From: Betaproteobacteria bacterium UBA2293
Lineage (GTDB): Bacteria > Pseudomonadota > Gammaproteobacteria > Burkholderiales > Rhodocyclaceae
NCBI GenBank assembly: GCA_002345845.1
Contig: DDWF01000003.1
Location: 1 to 5,064 of the forward strand
Direction of reading: 5' to 3'
Length of the DNA: 5,064 nt
Part shown: positions 1 through 4,972 of the stretch, piece after piece
How positions within the stretch are numbered: the first letter of the stretch is position 1
Layout of the letters: each line of letters starts with the position of its first letter
The notes under the pieces: generated by a model
What the model saw: only the letters and a program-made list of their open reading frames with translations
What the model was told of the DNA's origin: nothing
Databases searched by the model: none
Made by a program: the position numbers and the translations under genes

Positions 1-1
1 C

Positions 2-919
2 ATCCCCTTCATGCGCCATGCGCTGAAGTTCAACATCATTTCACTCATCACCTTCCTGCTGGCCGTCTTCTTCCTGGCCACCAAAGGCCTGCATCTGTCG
101 GTCGAATTCACCGGCGGCACGCTGATCGAGGTCAAGTACGAACAAAGTGCCGATCTCGAGAAGATTCGTCAGACGCTGGGGAAGAACGGCTTCTCGGATT
201 ACACGGTACAGAACTTCGGTTCCTCGCAGGATGTGATGATCCGCTTGCCGCTGCGCGACGCTCAGGAAAGCGCCAAGCAAGGTGAGCAGGTGATGCAGGC
301 GTTGACTGCCGAAACCGCCGGGGCCAGCCTGTCACGCGTCGAGTATGTCGGCCCGCAGGTCGGCAAGGAGCTCGCCGAAAATGGTGCGCTGGCGCTGCTG
401 GTGGTAATCATCGGCATCATGATCTACCTCGCCTTCCGCTTCGAGTGGCGTTTCGCAGTCTCGGCAATCATCGCCAACCTGCACGACGTGATCATCATCC
501 TCGGCTTCTTCGCCGCCTTCCAGTGGGAATTCTCGCTGTCGGTGCTGGCCGCCGTACTGGCCGTACTCGGCTATTCGGTGAACGAATCGGTGGTCGTCTT
601 CGACCGGGTGCGCGAAACCTTCAAGCGGGTGCGCGGCCTGAGCACGCCGCAGGTACTCGACCACGCGATCACCAGCACGATCAGCCGGACCATCATCACC
701 CATGGCTCGACCCAGATCATGGTGCTGTCGATGCTGATCTTCGGTGGAGCCACGCTGTATTACTTCTCGCTGGCCCTGACCATCGGCATCTGCTTCGGCA
801 TCTACTCCTCGGTGCTGGTCGCCAGCCCGCTGGTCATGTGGCTGGGCGTCTCGCGCGAACAGTTCATCAAGCCAAAGAAGGTCATCGAAGGTGCCAACGA
901 GGACGGCGCCGTCGTCTGA
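2..919 (+). CDS. secF: Protein translocase subunit SecF (5' end outside window)
   Basis: SecF is an inner-membrane partner of SecD. The SecDF complex uses the proton gradient to help pull exported proteins across the membrane through SecYEG. The reading frame is open from base 2, before the first Met at 11. The codons before it read I-P-F, which matches the usual betaproteobacterial SecF N-terminus, so the true start lies a few codons to the left. Counting Met at base 11 as residue 1, I see a first membrane segment (about 9-24), the V-E-F-T-G-G motif (31-36), a periplasmic stretch to about 125, and then membrane segments near 126-143, 149-170, 176-193, 230-250 and 252-280. The signature S-V-N-E-S-V-V-V-F-D-R (about 189-199), with Asn191 and Asp198, is typical of SecF. 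About 302 of the usual 305-325 residues are present, with no frameshift. secD is expected just upstream. A hairpin terminator follows, so this is probably the last gene of its operon. Confidence 0.97.
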   Translation: MPFMRHALKFNIISLITFLLAVFFLATKGLHLSVEFTGGTLIEVKYEQSADLEKIRQTLGKNGFSDYTVQNFGSSQDVMIRLPLRDAQESAKQGEQVMQALTAETAGASLSRVEYVGPQVGKELAENGALALLVVIIGIMIYLAFRFEWRFAVSAIIANLHDVIIILGFFAAFQWEFSLSVLAAVLAVLGYSVNESVVVFDRVRETFKRVRGLSTPQVLDHAITSTISRTIITHGSTQIMVLSMLIFGGATLYYFSLALTIGICFGIYSSVLVASPLVMWLGVSREQFIKPKKVIEGANEDGAVV

Positions 920-936
920 GCATCCCGCTCACCATG

Positions 937-967
937 AAGAAAGCCGCCCATGGGCGGCTTTCTTTTT
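937..967 (+). terminator. Rho-independent terminator after secF
   Basis: Bases 937-964 form a perfect palindrome centred at 950/951, with the GC-rich core AAGCCGCCCA/TGGGCGGCTT, followed by a T-rich run (TCTTTTT at 961-967). It begins 17 bp after the secF stop. The convergent cytochrome b561 gene ends at 974, only a few bases beyond. Read on the minus strand, the stem is followed by TTTCTTC, a poorer T-tract, so the same hairpin may also stop transcripts from the other side, less well. Confidence 0.88.
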
Positions 968-973
968 GCTCTC

Positions 974-1663
974 TTACCAGTTGGGCGTTTCCGCTGCCGG
1001 CGGTGGTGGCGGCGGTTCCGGCAACCAGGCGCCGCTGGCGCCATAGACCGCGACCCCGGCCAGGATCAGGGCAAATACCAGGGCCGGCAGACTGCCGCCC
1101 CGCGCATCCTCGCCTTCGCCCTCGCGCCAGCCGGTGATCATCGGCTTGACCAGGTTCTTTTTCTTGACCCGCATGTAGAAGGCAATCGCTGCCAGATGCA
1201 GGCCGATCAGCGCATACAAGGCATTCGAGGCGAGATGGTGCAGACCGCTCAAGCGGTTGCTCAAATCTCTGCCAACCAGATCGTAGAGCGGGCCGTTGAA
1301 GGCAATATCGTCATTGGCGAACAAACCGGATACGGCCTGGAAGGCAACCAGGGCAAGCACGGCAAAGACCGACAGGGCGCCCAGCGGATTGTGCCCCGGC
1401 TGGCGCCATTCACCGAGCAGATAAGCCTTGATCCTGGCCGCGGTCGGAAAGAAGTGAGCAAAACGGGCATAGGTCGAGCCAAACACGCCCCAGATCAGAC
1501 GGAAGACGATCAGACCAACGATGACGAGGCCGATCCGGCCGTGCCAGACGATCAGGTTGCCACCCAGCTGGCCGCTGATGATGGCGGCAGCGATGGCCAG
1601 GACAAGCAGCCAGTGAAACAGGCGGGTAGGCAGGTCCCAGAGGCGATGGCGGGTGCTGTTCAT
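974..1663 (-). CDS. Cytochrome b561-family membrane protein (di-haem b, Ni-hydrogenase b-subunit type)
   Basis: This is an integral inner-membrane cytochrome b of the bacterial b561/Ni-Fe-hydrogenase b-subunit family, which normally carries electrons between the quinone pool and a periplasmic partner. The 229-residue product opens with the family-typical W-D-L-P-T-R-L-F-H-W block (9-18). Membrane segments lie at about 15-33, 41-61, 94-115, 143-164 and 192-210. Candidate haem-ligand histidines are His17, His41, His142/143 and His156, placed as expected for two haems. The C-terminus is an odd tail with six consecutive prolines (217-222). I chose the ATG at 1661-1663, which has AAGAG about 8 bases upstream. 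A TTG seven codons earlier (1682-1684) lies in the T-tract of the preceding terminator and is a poor start. It follows the cytochrome c' gene on the same strand after 70 bp, so cytochrome c' or another periplasmic haem protein is a plausible electron acceptor (inference). The substrate is unknown. Confidence 0.9.
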   Translation of the reverse strand: MNSTRHRLWDLPTRLFHWLLVLAIAAAIISGQLGGNLIVWHGRIGLVIVGLIVFRLIWGVFGSTYARFAHFFPTAARIKAYLLGEWRQPGHNPLGALSVFAVLALVAFQAVSGLFANDDIAFNGPLYDLVGRDLSNRLSGLHHLASNALYALIGLHLAAIAFYMRVKKKNLVKPMITGWREGEGEDARGGSLPALVFALILAGVAVYGASGAWLPEPPPPPPAAETPNW

Positions 1664-1682
1664 GATCTTTTCTCTTGTCCTC

Positions 1683-1713
1683 AAAAAGCAAAACAGGCGC
1701 CCGCGGGCGCCTG
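1683..1713 (-). terminator. Terminator or attenuator between the cytochrome c' and b561 genes
   Basis: Bases 1694-1713 are a perfect 20-bp, all but entirely GC palindrome (CAGGCGCCCG/CGGGCGCCTG). In the minus-strand direction it is followed at once by TTTTGCTTTTT (1693-1683). It begins 20 bp beyond the cytochrome c' stop codon. Because the b561 gene starts only 20 bp further on and no clear promoter is visible between them, b561 is likely expressed by read-through at a lower level (inference). Confidence 0.82.
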
Positions 1714-1733
1714 CGATTAGCGCATGGTAAAGC

Positions 1734-2186
1734 TTACTTCTTCATCTTGAAGTCGTCGTGGCAGCCCTTGCAGGTGCCACTGAGCTTGCCGAACTGCTCC
1801 TTGACCGCTGCAGCATCGCCGCCGGCGGCCACCTTGGCCATTTCGTTGGCTTCCTTGTTGAAGGCCATGGCCACCTTGCCGACACCTTCCTTGTTGGTGA
1901 AGAACTCGGGCTTGACGCGGGTTTCCTCCCAGCCCTTGCCCTTGTCGGTACCCGGCAGGTAGAGCGAGCCCATGCCGGAGTTGGCGATGGCCTGGATGAC
2001 GGTGGCGGCCTTGACCACATCTTCCTTGTTGTAGGTGCCTTCGACATTCATTTTGATGCGCGCCATGCTCCAGGCCATGGTGGTATAGGCCGACTGGCGG
2101 AACTTGATGGCGTCCTCCGGCTTGACTTGGGCGACAGCACCGCCGGCCAGGGTGAGGCCGAGTACGGCAAGCATGAGCTTCTTCAT
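1734..2186 (-). CDS. Cytochrome c' (periplasmic, class II c-type, NO-binding haem protein)
   Basis: This is a periplasmic high-spin c-type cytochrome of the four-helix class II family. Members bind NO and CO, and in several bacteria they protect against nitrosative stress. The precursor has 150 residues: a signal peptide (K2-K3, a hydrophobic core, A-V-A at 17-19, probable cleavage before Gln20) and a mature part of about 131 residues, normal for the family. The mature start Q-V-K-P-E-D-A-I-K-F-R-Q-S-A closely resembles recalled Alcaligenes-type cytochrome c' sequences. The haem-attachment motif C-K-G-C-H lies at 139-143, close to the C-terminus, with His143 as the axial ligand. By that alignment Tyr34 occupies the distal-pocket position (Leu16 in the Alcaligenes protein), and Lys147 replaces the proximal Arg124. 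The start is supported by GGAGAA at 2192-2197 (minus strand), with GGAG 7 bases before the ATG. A terminator-like palindrome and the b561 gene follow. Cytochrome c-556 is an alternative class II label, but the sequence fits c' better. Confidence 0.94.
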   Translation of the reverse strand: MKKLMLAVLGLTLAGGAVAQVKPEDAIKFRQSAYTTMAWSMARIKMNVEGTYNKEDVVKAATVIQAIANSGMGSLYLPGTDKGKGWEETRVKPEFFTNKEGVGKVAMAFNKEANEMAKVAAGGDAAAVKEQFGKLSGTCKGCHDDFKMKK

Positions 2187-2248
2187 TGGTGTTCTCCATT
2201 AATGGTAAGACGGGCGAGCGAATTGTAACGACTTCATATGACGCATTC

Positions 2249-2264
2249 TGTAACCAAAGTTACA
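2249..2264. promoter_or_regulatory. Perfect inverted repeat TGTAAC-N4-GTTACA, candidate operator
   Basis: The two 6-bp arms TGTAAC (2249-2254) and GTTACA (2259-2264) are exact reverse complements around the spacer CAAA. A third copy of TGTAAC lies at 2224-2229, 25 bp to the left in the same orientation. The repeat is 62-78 bp upstream of the cytochrome c' start codon, so a bound protein would most directly affect that gene. The form fits a dimeric helix-turn-helix regulator. I do not recognise the specific family, and it does not match the FNR, LexA, Fur or NorR consensus. Confidence 0.5.
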
Positions 2265-2289
2265 CAGCTGGCATGTCATCAAGAATTCA

Positions 2290-2298
2290 TGTGGATAA
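2290..2298 (-). promoter_or_regulatory. Perfect DnaA-box sequence (TTATCCACA), isolated
   Basis: Plus-strand TGTGGATAA is the reverse complement of the high-affinity DnaA box TTATCCACA, matching 9 of 9. It stands alone: I see no second good copy, no AT-rich unwinding repeats and no dnaA/dnaN/gidA neighbour, so it is not an origin. It may be a DnaA-responsive regulatory site or chance. Confidence 0.3.
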
Positions 2299-2303
2299 CA
2301 CGC

Positions 2304-2331
2304 AAAATATGTCAATTTACAACCTTGTCAT
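2304..2331 (-). promoter_or_regulatory. Candidate sigma-70-type promoter for the cytochrome c' gene
   Basis: On the minus strand a -35-like ATGACA (2331-2326, 5 of 6) is followed after 16 bp by a -10-like TATTTT (2309-2304, 4 of 6). This would start RNA near 2297 and leave a leader of about 110 nt that contains the inverted repeat at 2249-2264. A perfect TTGACA also sits at 2315-2310, but it lacks a good -10 at 16-18 bp. The assignment is by eye and weak. Confidence 0.25.
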
Positions 2332-2346
2332 TGATGGCTAATACTT

Positions 2347-2360
2347 TTGATATATATCGA
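2347..2360 (+). promoter_or_regulatory. FNR/Anr/Dnr-type binding box, TTGAT-ATAT-ATCGA
   Basis: The 14-mer matches the Fnr consensus TTGAT-N4-ATCAA at 9 of 10 specified positions. It also sits in a slightly longer near-palindrome (2346-2361, one mismatched pair). Crp/Fnr-family proteins of this type respond to low oxygen (FNR/Anr) or NO (Dnr/Nnr). The centre is at 2353.5. A site centred at -41.5 would place the plus-strand transcript start at 2395 and its -10 at 2383-2388, where CACAAT stands. For the minus-strand gene the same geometry gives GGTTGT at -10, which is poor. The box therefore fits activation of the kinase gene better, though action on both genes is possible. Confidence 0.45.
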
Positions 2361-2382
2361 ATTCATCGCCTGACGAATCGCG

Positions 2383-2388
2383 CACAAT
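2383..2388 (+). promoter_or_regulatory. Possible -10 element of the kinase promoter (CACAAT)
   Basis: CACAAT matches TATAAT at 4 of 6 positions. It falls exactly where a class II Fnr-dependent promoter would need it, given the box centred at 2353.5. The implied start of transcription near 2395-2397 gives a leader of about 25 nt that includes the ribosome site. There is no good -35 at normal spacing, as expected for an activator-dependent promoter. Confidence 0.3.
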
Positions 2389-2406
2389 CTCCCGGCACAT
2401 AACGGG

Positions 2407-2412
2407 AAGGGG
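2407..2412 (+). promoter_or_regulatory. Ribosome binding site deciding the kinase start (AAGGGG)
   Basis: AAGGGG lies 7 bases before GTG at 2420-2422, a normal spacing. The alternative in-frame TTG at 2414-2416 is almost on top of this purine run and would depend on the weaker GGGA at 2404-2407. No in-frame ATG lies nearby. I therefore prefer GTG at 2420; the difference is only two residues. Confidence 0.55.
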
Positions 2413-2419
2413 ATTGCGC

Positions 2420-4972
2420 GTGGATGACGGCCAGCGGCTTACGGGGCAGATCACGGTAGACCGGCTCAGCCGCCGATCGACGTTGATTTTCCTGCTGCTG
2501 GCGCTGGTCGCCGTATTTACCTATTTCCTACTCGCCGGGGAAGCGGCAGATGATCGGGCCAGCGCCGCCGAGATCAACAACGCTGGCAAACGGCGCATGC
2601 TGTCGCAGCGCATCGGCCTGCTCAGCAGCCAGTACCTGCAGCAGCAGAAGGCCGAGGACATTGCCGAACTGGCCGCCGCACTGAAACAGATGGCGTCCAT
2701 CCATGCCGCGCTGACGCAGGGCAGTTCCACATTGGGCATTCGCGCCCCGCACAGTGAGCAGTTGCGCGCCAGCTACGCCGGCCCGGACGGCGTTGATGCC
2801 GCCATGCAGAGTTTCCTGGCGCTCGGCGATGAAATGCTGCAACGCGTTGCCAATGGCGGCAATTACCAGGCCAGCGCCGACGAGCTGATCCGCATCAGCC
2901 GCGGCGAGCTGCTGGTCGCGCTTGACCTGCTGGTCGATCAGTATCAGATGGAAAGCGAGGCCAATACCGATACGCTGCGCCTGCTGCTGTGGTGCTCTCT
3001 ACTGGCCGCCCTCGCCCTGCTCGGTTTCTCGGCCTTTGGCGTGCTGCGGCCGCTGATCGTCCAGGTCCGACGCTCGCTTGACGAGCAGGCGGCATCGGAA
3101 AAGGCCTTGCACCAGGCCGTCGAAAAGAATCACCTGATCCTGCAAACGGCCGGCGAAGGCATCTTCGGGGTCGACCGTGACGGTCGCATCGGTTTTGCCA
3201 ACCCGGCCGCCGCCGCCCTGCTCGGCTGTGACAGCGAACAATTGCTCGACCTCGCCAGTCATCACGACATCATGCACAGCAGCGCCGGCTGCCCGATCTG
3301 CCAGGTGCTCGATGATAGTCACGGGCTGCGCCGTTCGGACGGACACTTTCGCCGTCCCGGCGATGCCGCCGGCTTCCCGGTTGAATACACCGTGGCGCCG
3401 CGCCCGGACGGCGATGGGGCAGTCGTTTCCTTCCGCGACATTTCCGAACGCCGGCTGGCCGAGGCCAAGCTGCAGCGCTTCCAGCAGCGCCTGGTCGACG
3501 CCATCGAGGCGCTCGATGACGCTTTCGCCTTGTTCGACGAAGAGGATCGACTACGCCTGTACAACCTGCGCTTCACCGAGGCCTTCCCGCTGCGCGGCGA
3601 GGTCATCCGGCTCGGCATGCCATTCCCCGAATTCATCCGCGCCATCGCCGAACAGCAGTTCTACGCCGTGCCCGGCGAGCAGATGGCGGACTGGGTCACG
3701 CAGCGCCTGGAAGTACATCGGCGCGCCGAAGGCTCGAGCGAGATTCCGCTGGCGGGTGGTCGCTGGCTGCGTGCCACCGAACGCCGCACGCGTGAGGGTG
3801 GCACGGTGGTGATCTGGACCGACGTCAGCCACCTGAAGCAGGCCCTGATCGCTGCCGACCAGGCCAGCCGGGCCAAATCGGAATTCATGGCGCGCATGAG
3901 CCACGAGCTGCGCACGCCGCTCAATGCCATCCTCGGCTTCGCCCAGGTGCTCGAACGCGGCCTCGACGCACCGCTGAGCGCCGGCCAGTTGGAATGCATC
4001 GCCCACATCCTGCAGGGCGGCCGCCATCTGCTGGCCCTGATCAACGAGGTGCTTGACCTGTCGGCGATCGAAGCCGGGCATCTGCACATCGAGATGGAAG
4101 GCCTGGCCCTGGCGCCGCTGCTGAAGGAATGCCTGGCACTGGTGGCGCCCCAGGCGGTCGATCGCCAGGTCCGGCTGAGCGCTGGCGACTGCGCCGGCCT
4201 GCATGTCCGCGGTGATCGCAAGCGGCTCAAGCAGGTGCTGCTCAACCTGTTGTCCAACGGCATCAAATACAACCGGGTCGGCGGTCAGTTGACGCTGACC
4301 GTCAAGGAAAGCACCGACGGCATTCGCCTGACCGTTTCCGACACCGGCCAGGGCATTCCCCCGGACCTGGCGCAGCGCGTCTTCCAGCCCTTCGACCGTC
4401 TCGGTGCCAGCCAGGTAGAAGGGACCGGCATCGGCCTGTCGATCACCCGCCGCCTGGTCGAACTGATGGGCGGCCGAATTGGCTTCGACAGCGTCGTCGG
4501 CGTCGGCACCACCTTCTGGGTGGAACTGGCAGCGACCGCCGGCGAATATCCGGCCACCGACGACGAGGATGTCTGCCTGGCCGCCGCCCTGCCCCCGCCG
4601 CCGGTCAGCCCGGTAAACGACAACCCCAAGGCGGCCCCCAGCGTCCTGGCCATCGGCCTCGATCCAGCCGACCACGAGATGCTGCGCCTGATCGTCAGCA
4701 CGCTACGCGGCCCCCAGTTGGTCACCGCGGCCAACCTGGCGGAAGCCCGCGCCATCATCGGCGGCCTGGGCTGTCGCGCAGTCGTCGCCGACACCGTACT
4801 GGTGCATCAGCTACTGCTTGACCTGCCGCCAGCTGAAAACGTCCCCCCCTTCGTCATCGCCATCGGCGAGCGCCTGAAGCCGCACTTCGCCGATGCGCGT
4901 ATCGGCCACTGGCAACCGAAGCCGATGAAGATTCGGGAAATCGCCCGCATTTTGAGAGAAGCCACGACATGA
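2420..4972 (+). CDS. Membrane sensor histidine kinase: PilJ/NarX-like sensor, two PAS domains, HisKA, HATPase, degenerate receiver
   Basis: This is an 850-residue inner-membrane sensor kinase (numbered from GTG at 2420). TM1 is at about 21-39 and TM2 at about 188-209. Between them is a periplasmic domain of about 148 residues that begins with the PilJ/NarX-type motif I-N-N-A-G-K-R-R-M-L-S-Q-R-I (52-65). There is no clear HAMP domain; a short, probably coiled-coil linker leads to PAS1 (about 235-345, ending F-R-D-I-S-E-R-R) and PAS2 (about 358-472, resembling the PAS_7 type). HisKA carries the H-box S-H-E-L-R-T-P-L-N with phospho-acceptor His495. The ATPase domain (about 598-703) has the N-box around Asn613, D-T-G-Q-G at 641-645, F-x-x-F at 655-658 and G-T-G-I-G-L at 668-673, so it should be active. 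The tail from about 742 looks like a receiver that keeps Asp791 and Lys834-Pro835 but lacks the acidic pair. The signal is unknown. A response regulator overlaps its 3' end and is the likely partner. Confidence 0.93.
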   Translation: MDDGQRLTGQITVDRLSRRSTLIFLLLALVAVFTYFLLAGEAADDRASAAEINNAGKRRMLSQRIGLLSSQYLQQQKAEDIAELAAALKQMASIHAALTQGSSTLGIRAPHSEQLRASYAGPDGVDAAMQSFLALGDEMLQRVANGGNYQASADELIRISRGELLVALDLLVDQYQMESEANTDTLRLLLWCSLLAALALLGFSAFGVLRPLIVQVRRSLDEQAASEKALHQAVEKNHLILQTAGEGIFGVDRDGRIGFANPAAAALLGCDSEQLLDLASHHDIMHSSAGCPICQVLDDSHGLRRSDGHFRRPGDAAGFPVEYTVAPRPDGDGAVVSFRDISERRLAEAKLQRFQQRLVDAIEALDDAFALFDEEDRLRLYNLRFTEAFPLRGEVIRLGMPFPEFIRAIAEQQFYAVPGEQMADWVTQRLEVHRRAEGSSEIPLAGGRWLRATERRTREGGTVVIWTDVSHLKQALIAADQASRAKSEFMARMSHELRTPLNAILGFAQVLERGLDAPLSAGQLECIAHILQGGRHLLALINEVLDLSAIEAGHLHIEMEGLALAPLLKECLALVAPQAVDRQVRLSAGDCAGLHVRGDRKRLKQVLLNLLSNGIKYNRVGGQLTLTVKESTDGIRLTVSDTGQGIPPDLAQRVFQPFDRLGASQVEGTGIGLSITRRLVELMGGRIGFDSVVGVGTTFWVELAATAGEYPATDDEDVCLAAALPPPPVSPVNDNPKAAPSVLAIGLDPADHEMLRLIVSTLRGPQLVTAANLAEARAIIGGLGCRAVVADTVLVHQLLLDLPPAENVPPFVIAIGERLKPHFADARIGHWQPKPMKIREIARILREATT

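Larger units (their letters stand above)
2187..2419. other. Divergent intergenic regulatory region
   Basis: These 233 bp lie between the divergent start codons of the cytochrome c' gene (minus) and the sensor kinase gene (plus). The region is visibly more AT-rich than the coding sequence around it, and I see no small ORF with a credible ribosome site. It holds the minus-strand SD GGAGAA (2192-2197), an inverted repeat (2249-2264), a DnaA-box sequence (2290-2298), a candidate minus-strand promoter (2304-2331), an FNR/Dnr-like box (2347-2360), a possible plus-strand -10 (2383-2388) and the kinase SD (2407-2412). The control of both transcription units must start mainly here. Confidence 0.85.

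Noticed and set aside
445..1137. Open frame of 230 codons on the plus strand overlapping the secF end
   Set aside because: It is out of frame with conserved SecF, is Arg/His/Pro-rich, and runs through the terminator hairpin into antisense of the b561 gene.
950..1720. Open frame of 256 codons on the plus strand opposite the b561 gene
   Set aside because: It is antisense to a clearly recognisable membrane cytochrome, has Gln/Asp/Ala-rich composition typical of a mirror frame in GC-rich DNA, and starts inside the secF terminator.
1717..2199. Alternative minus-strand frame of 160 codons over the cytochrome c' gene
   Set aside because: The other frame gives a signal peptide, a complete class II cytochrome and CxxCH, so this one is a shadow.
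2310..2315. Perfect TTGACA on the minus strand as a -35 element
   Set aside because: At 16-18 bp downstream the hexamers match TATAAT at no more than 3 of 6 positions, so it was not called as a promoter on its own.
2283..2366. Direct repeat GAATTCAT at 2283-2290 and 2359-2366
   Set aside because: An 8-bp repeat 76 bp apart in AT-rich DNA is easily due to chance; no insertion-like structure lies between the copies.
2221..2400. Possible replication origin or DnaA-regulated origin-like region
   Set aside because: Only one good DnaA box is present and there are no AT-rich unwinding repeats or origin-linked genes nearby.
2187..2419. Possible riboswitch or small RNA in the divergent region
   Set aside because: I see no multi-stem fold and no terminator within the region; the inverted repeat is short and better explained as a protein site.
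3551..4675. Open frame of 374 codons on the minus strand inside the kinase gene
   Set aside because: It is a mirror frame of the conserved HisKA/HATPase coding sequence, with no ribosome site or domain signature of its own.
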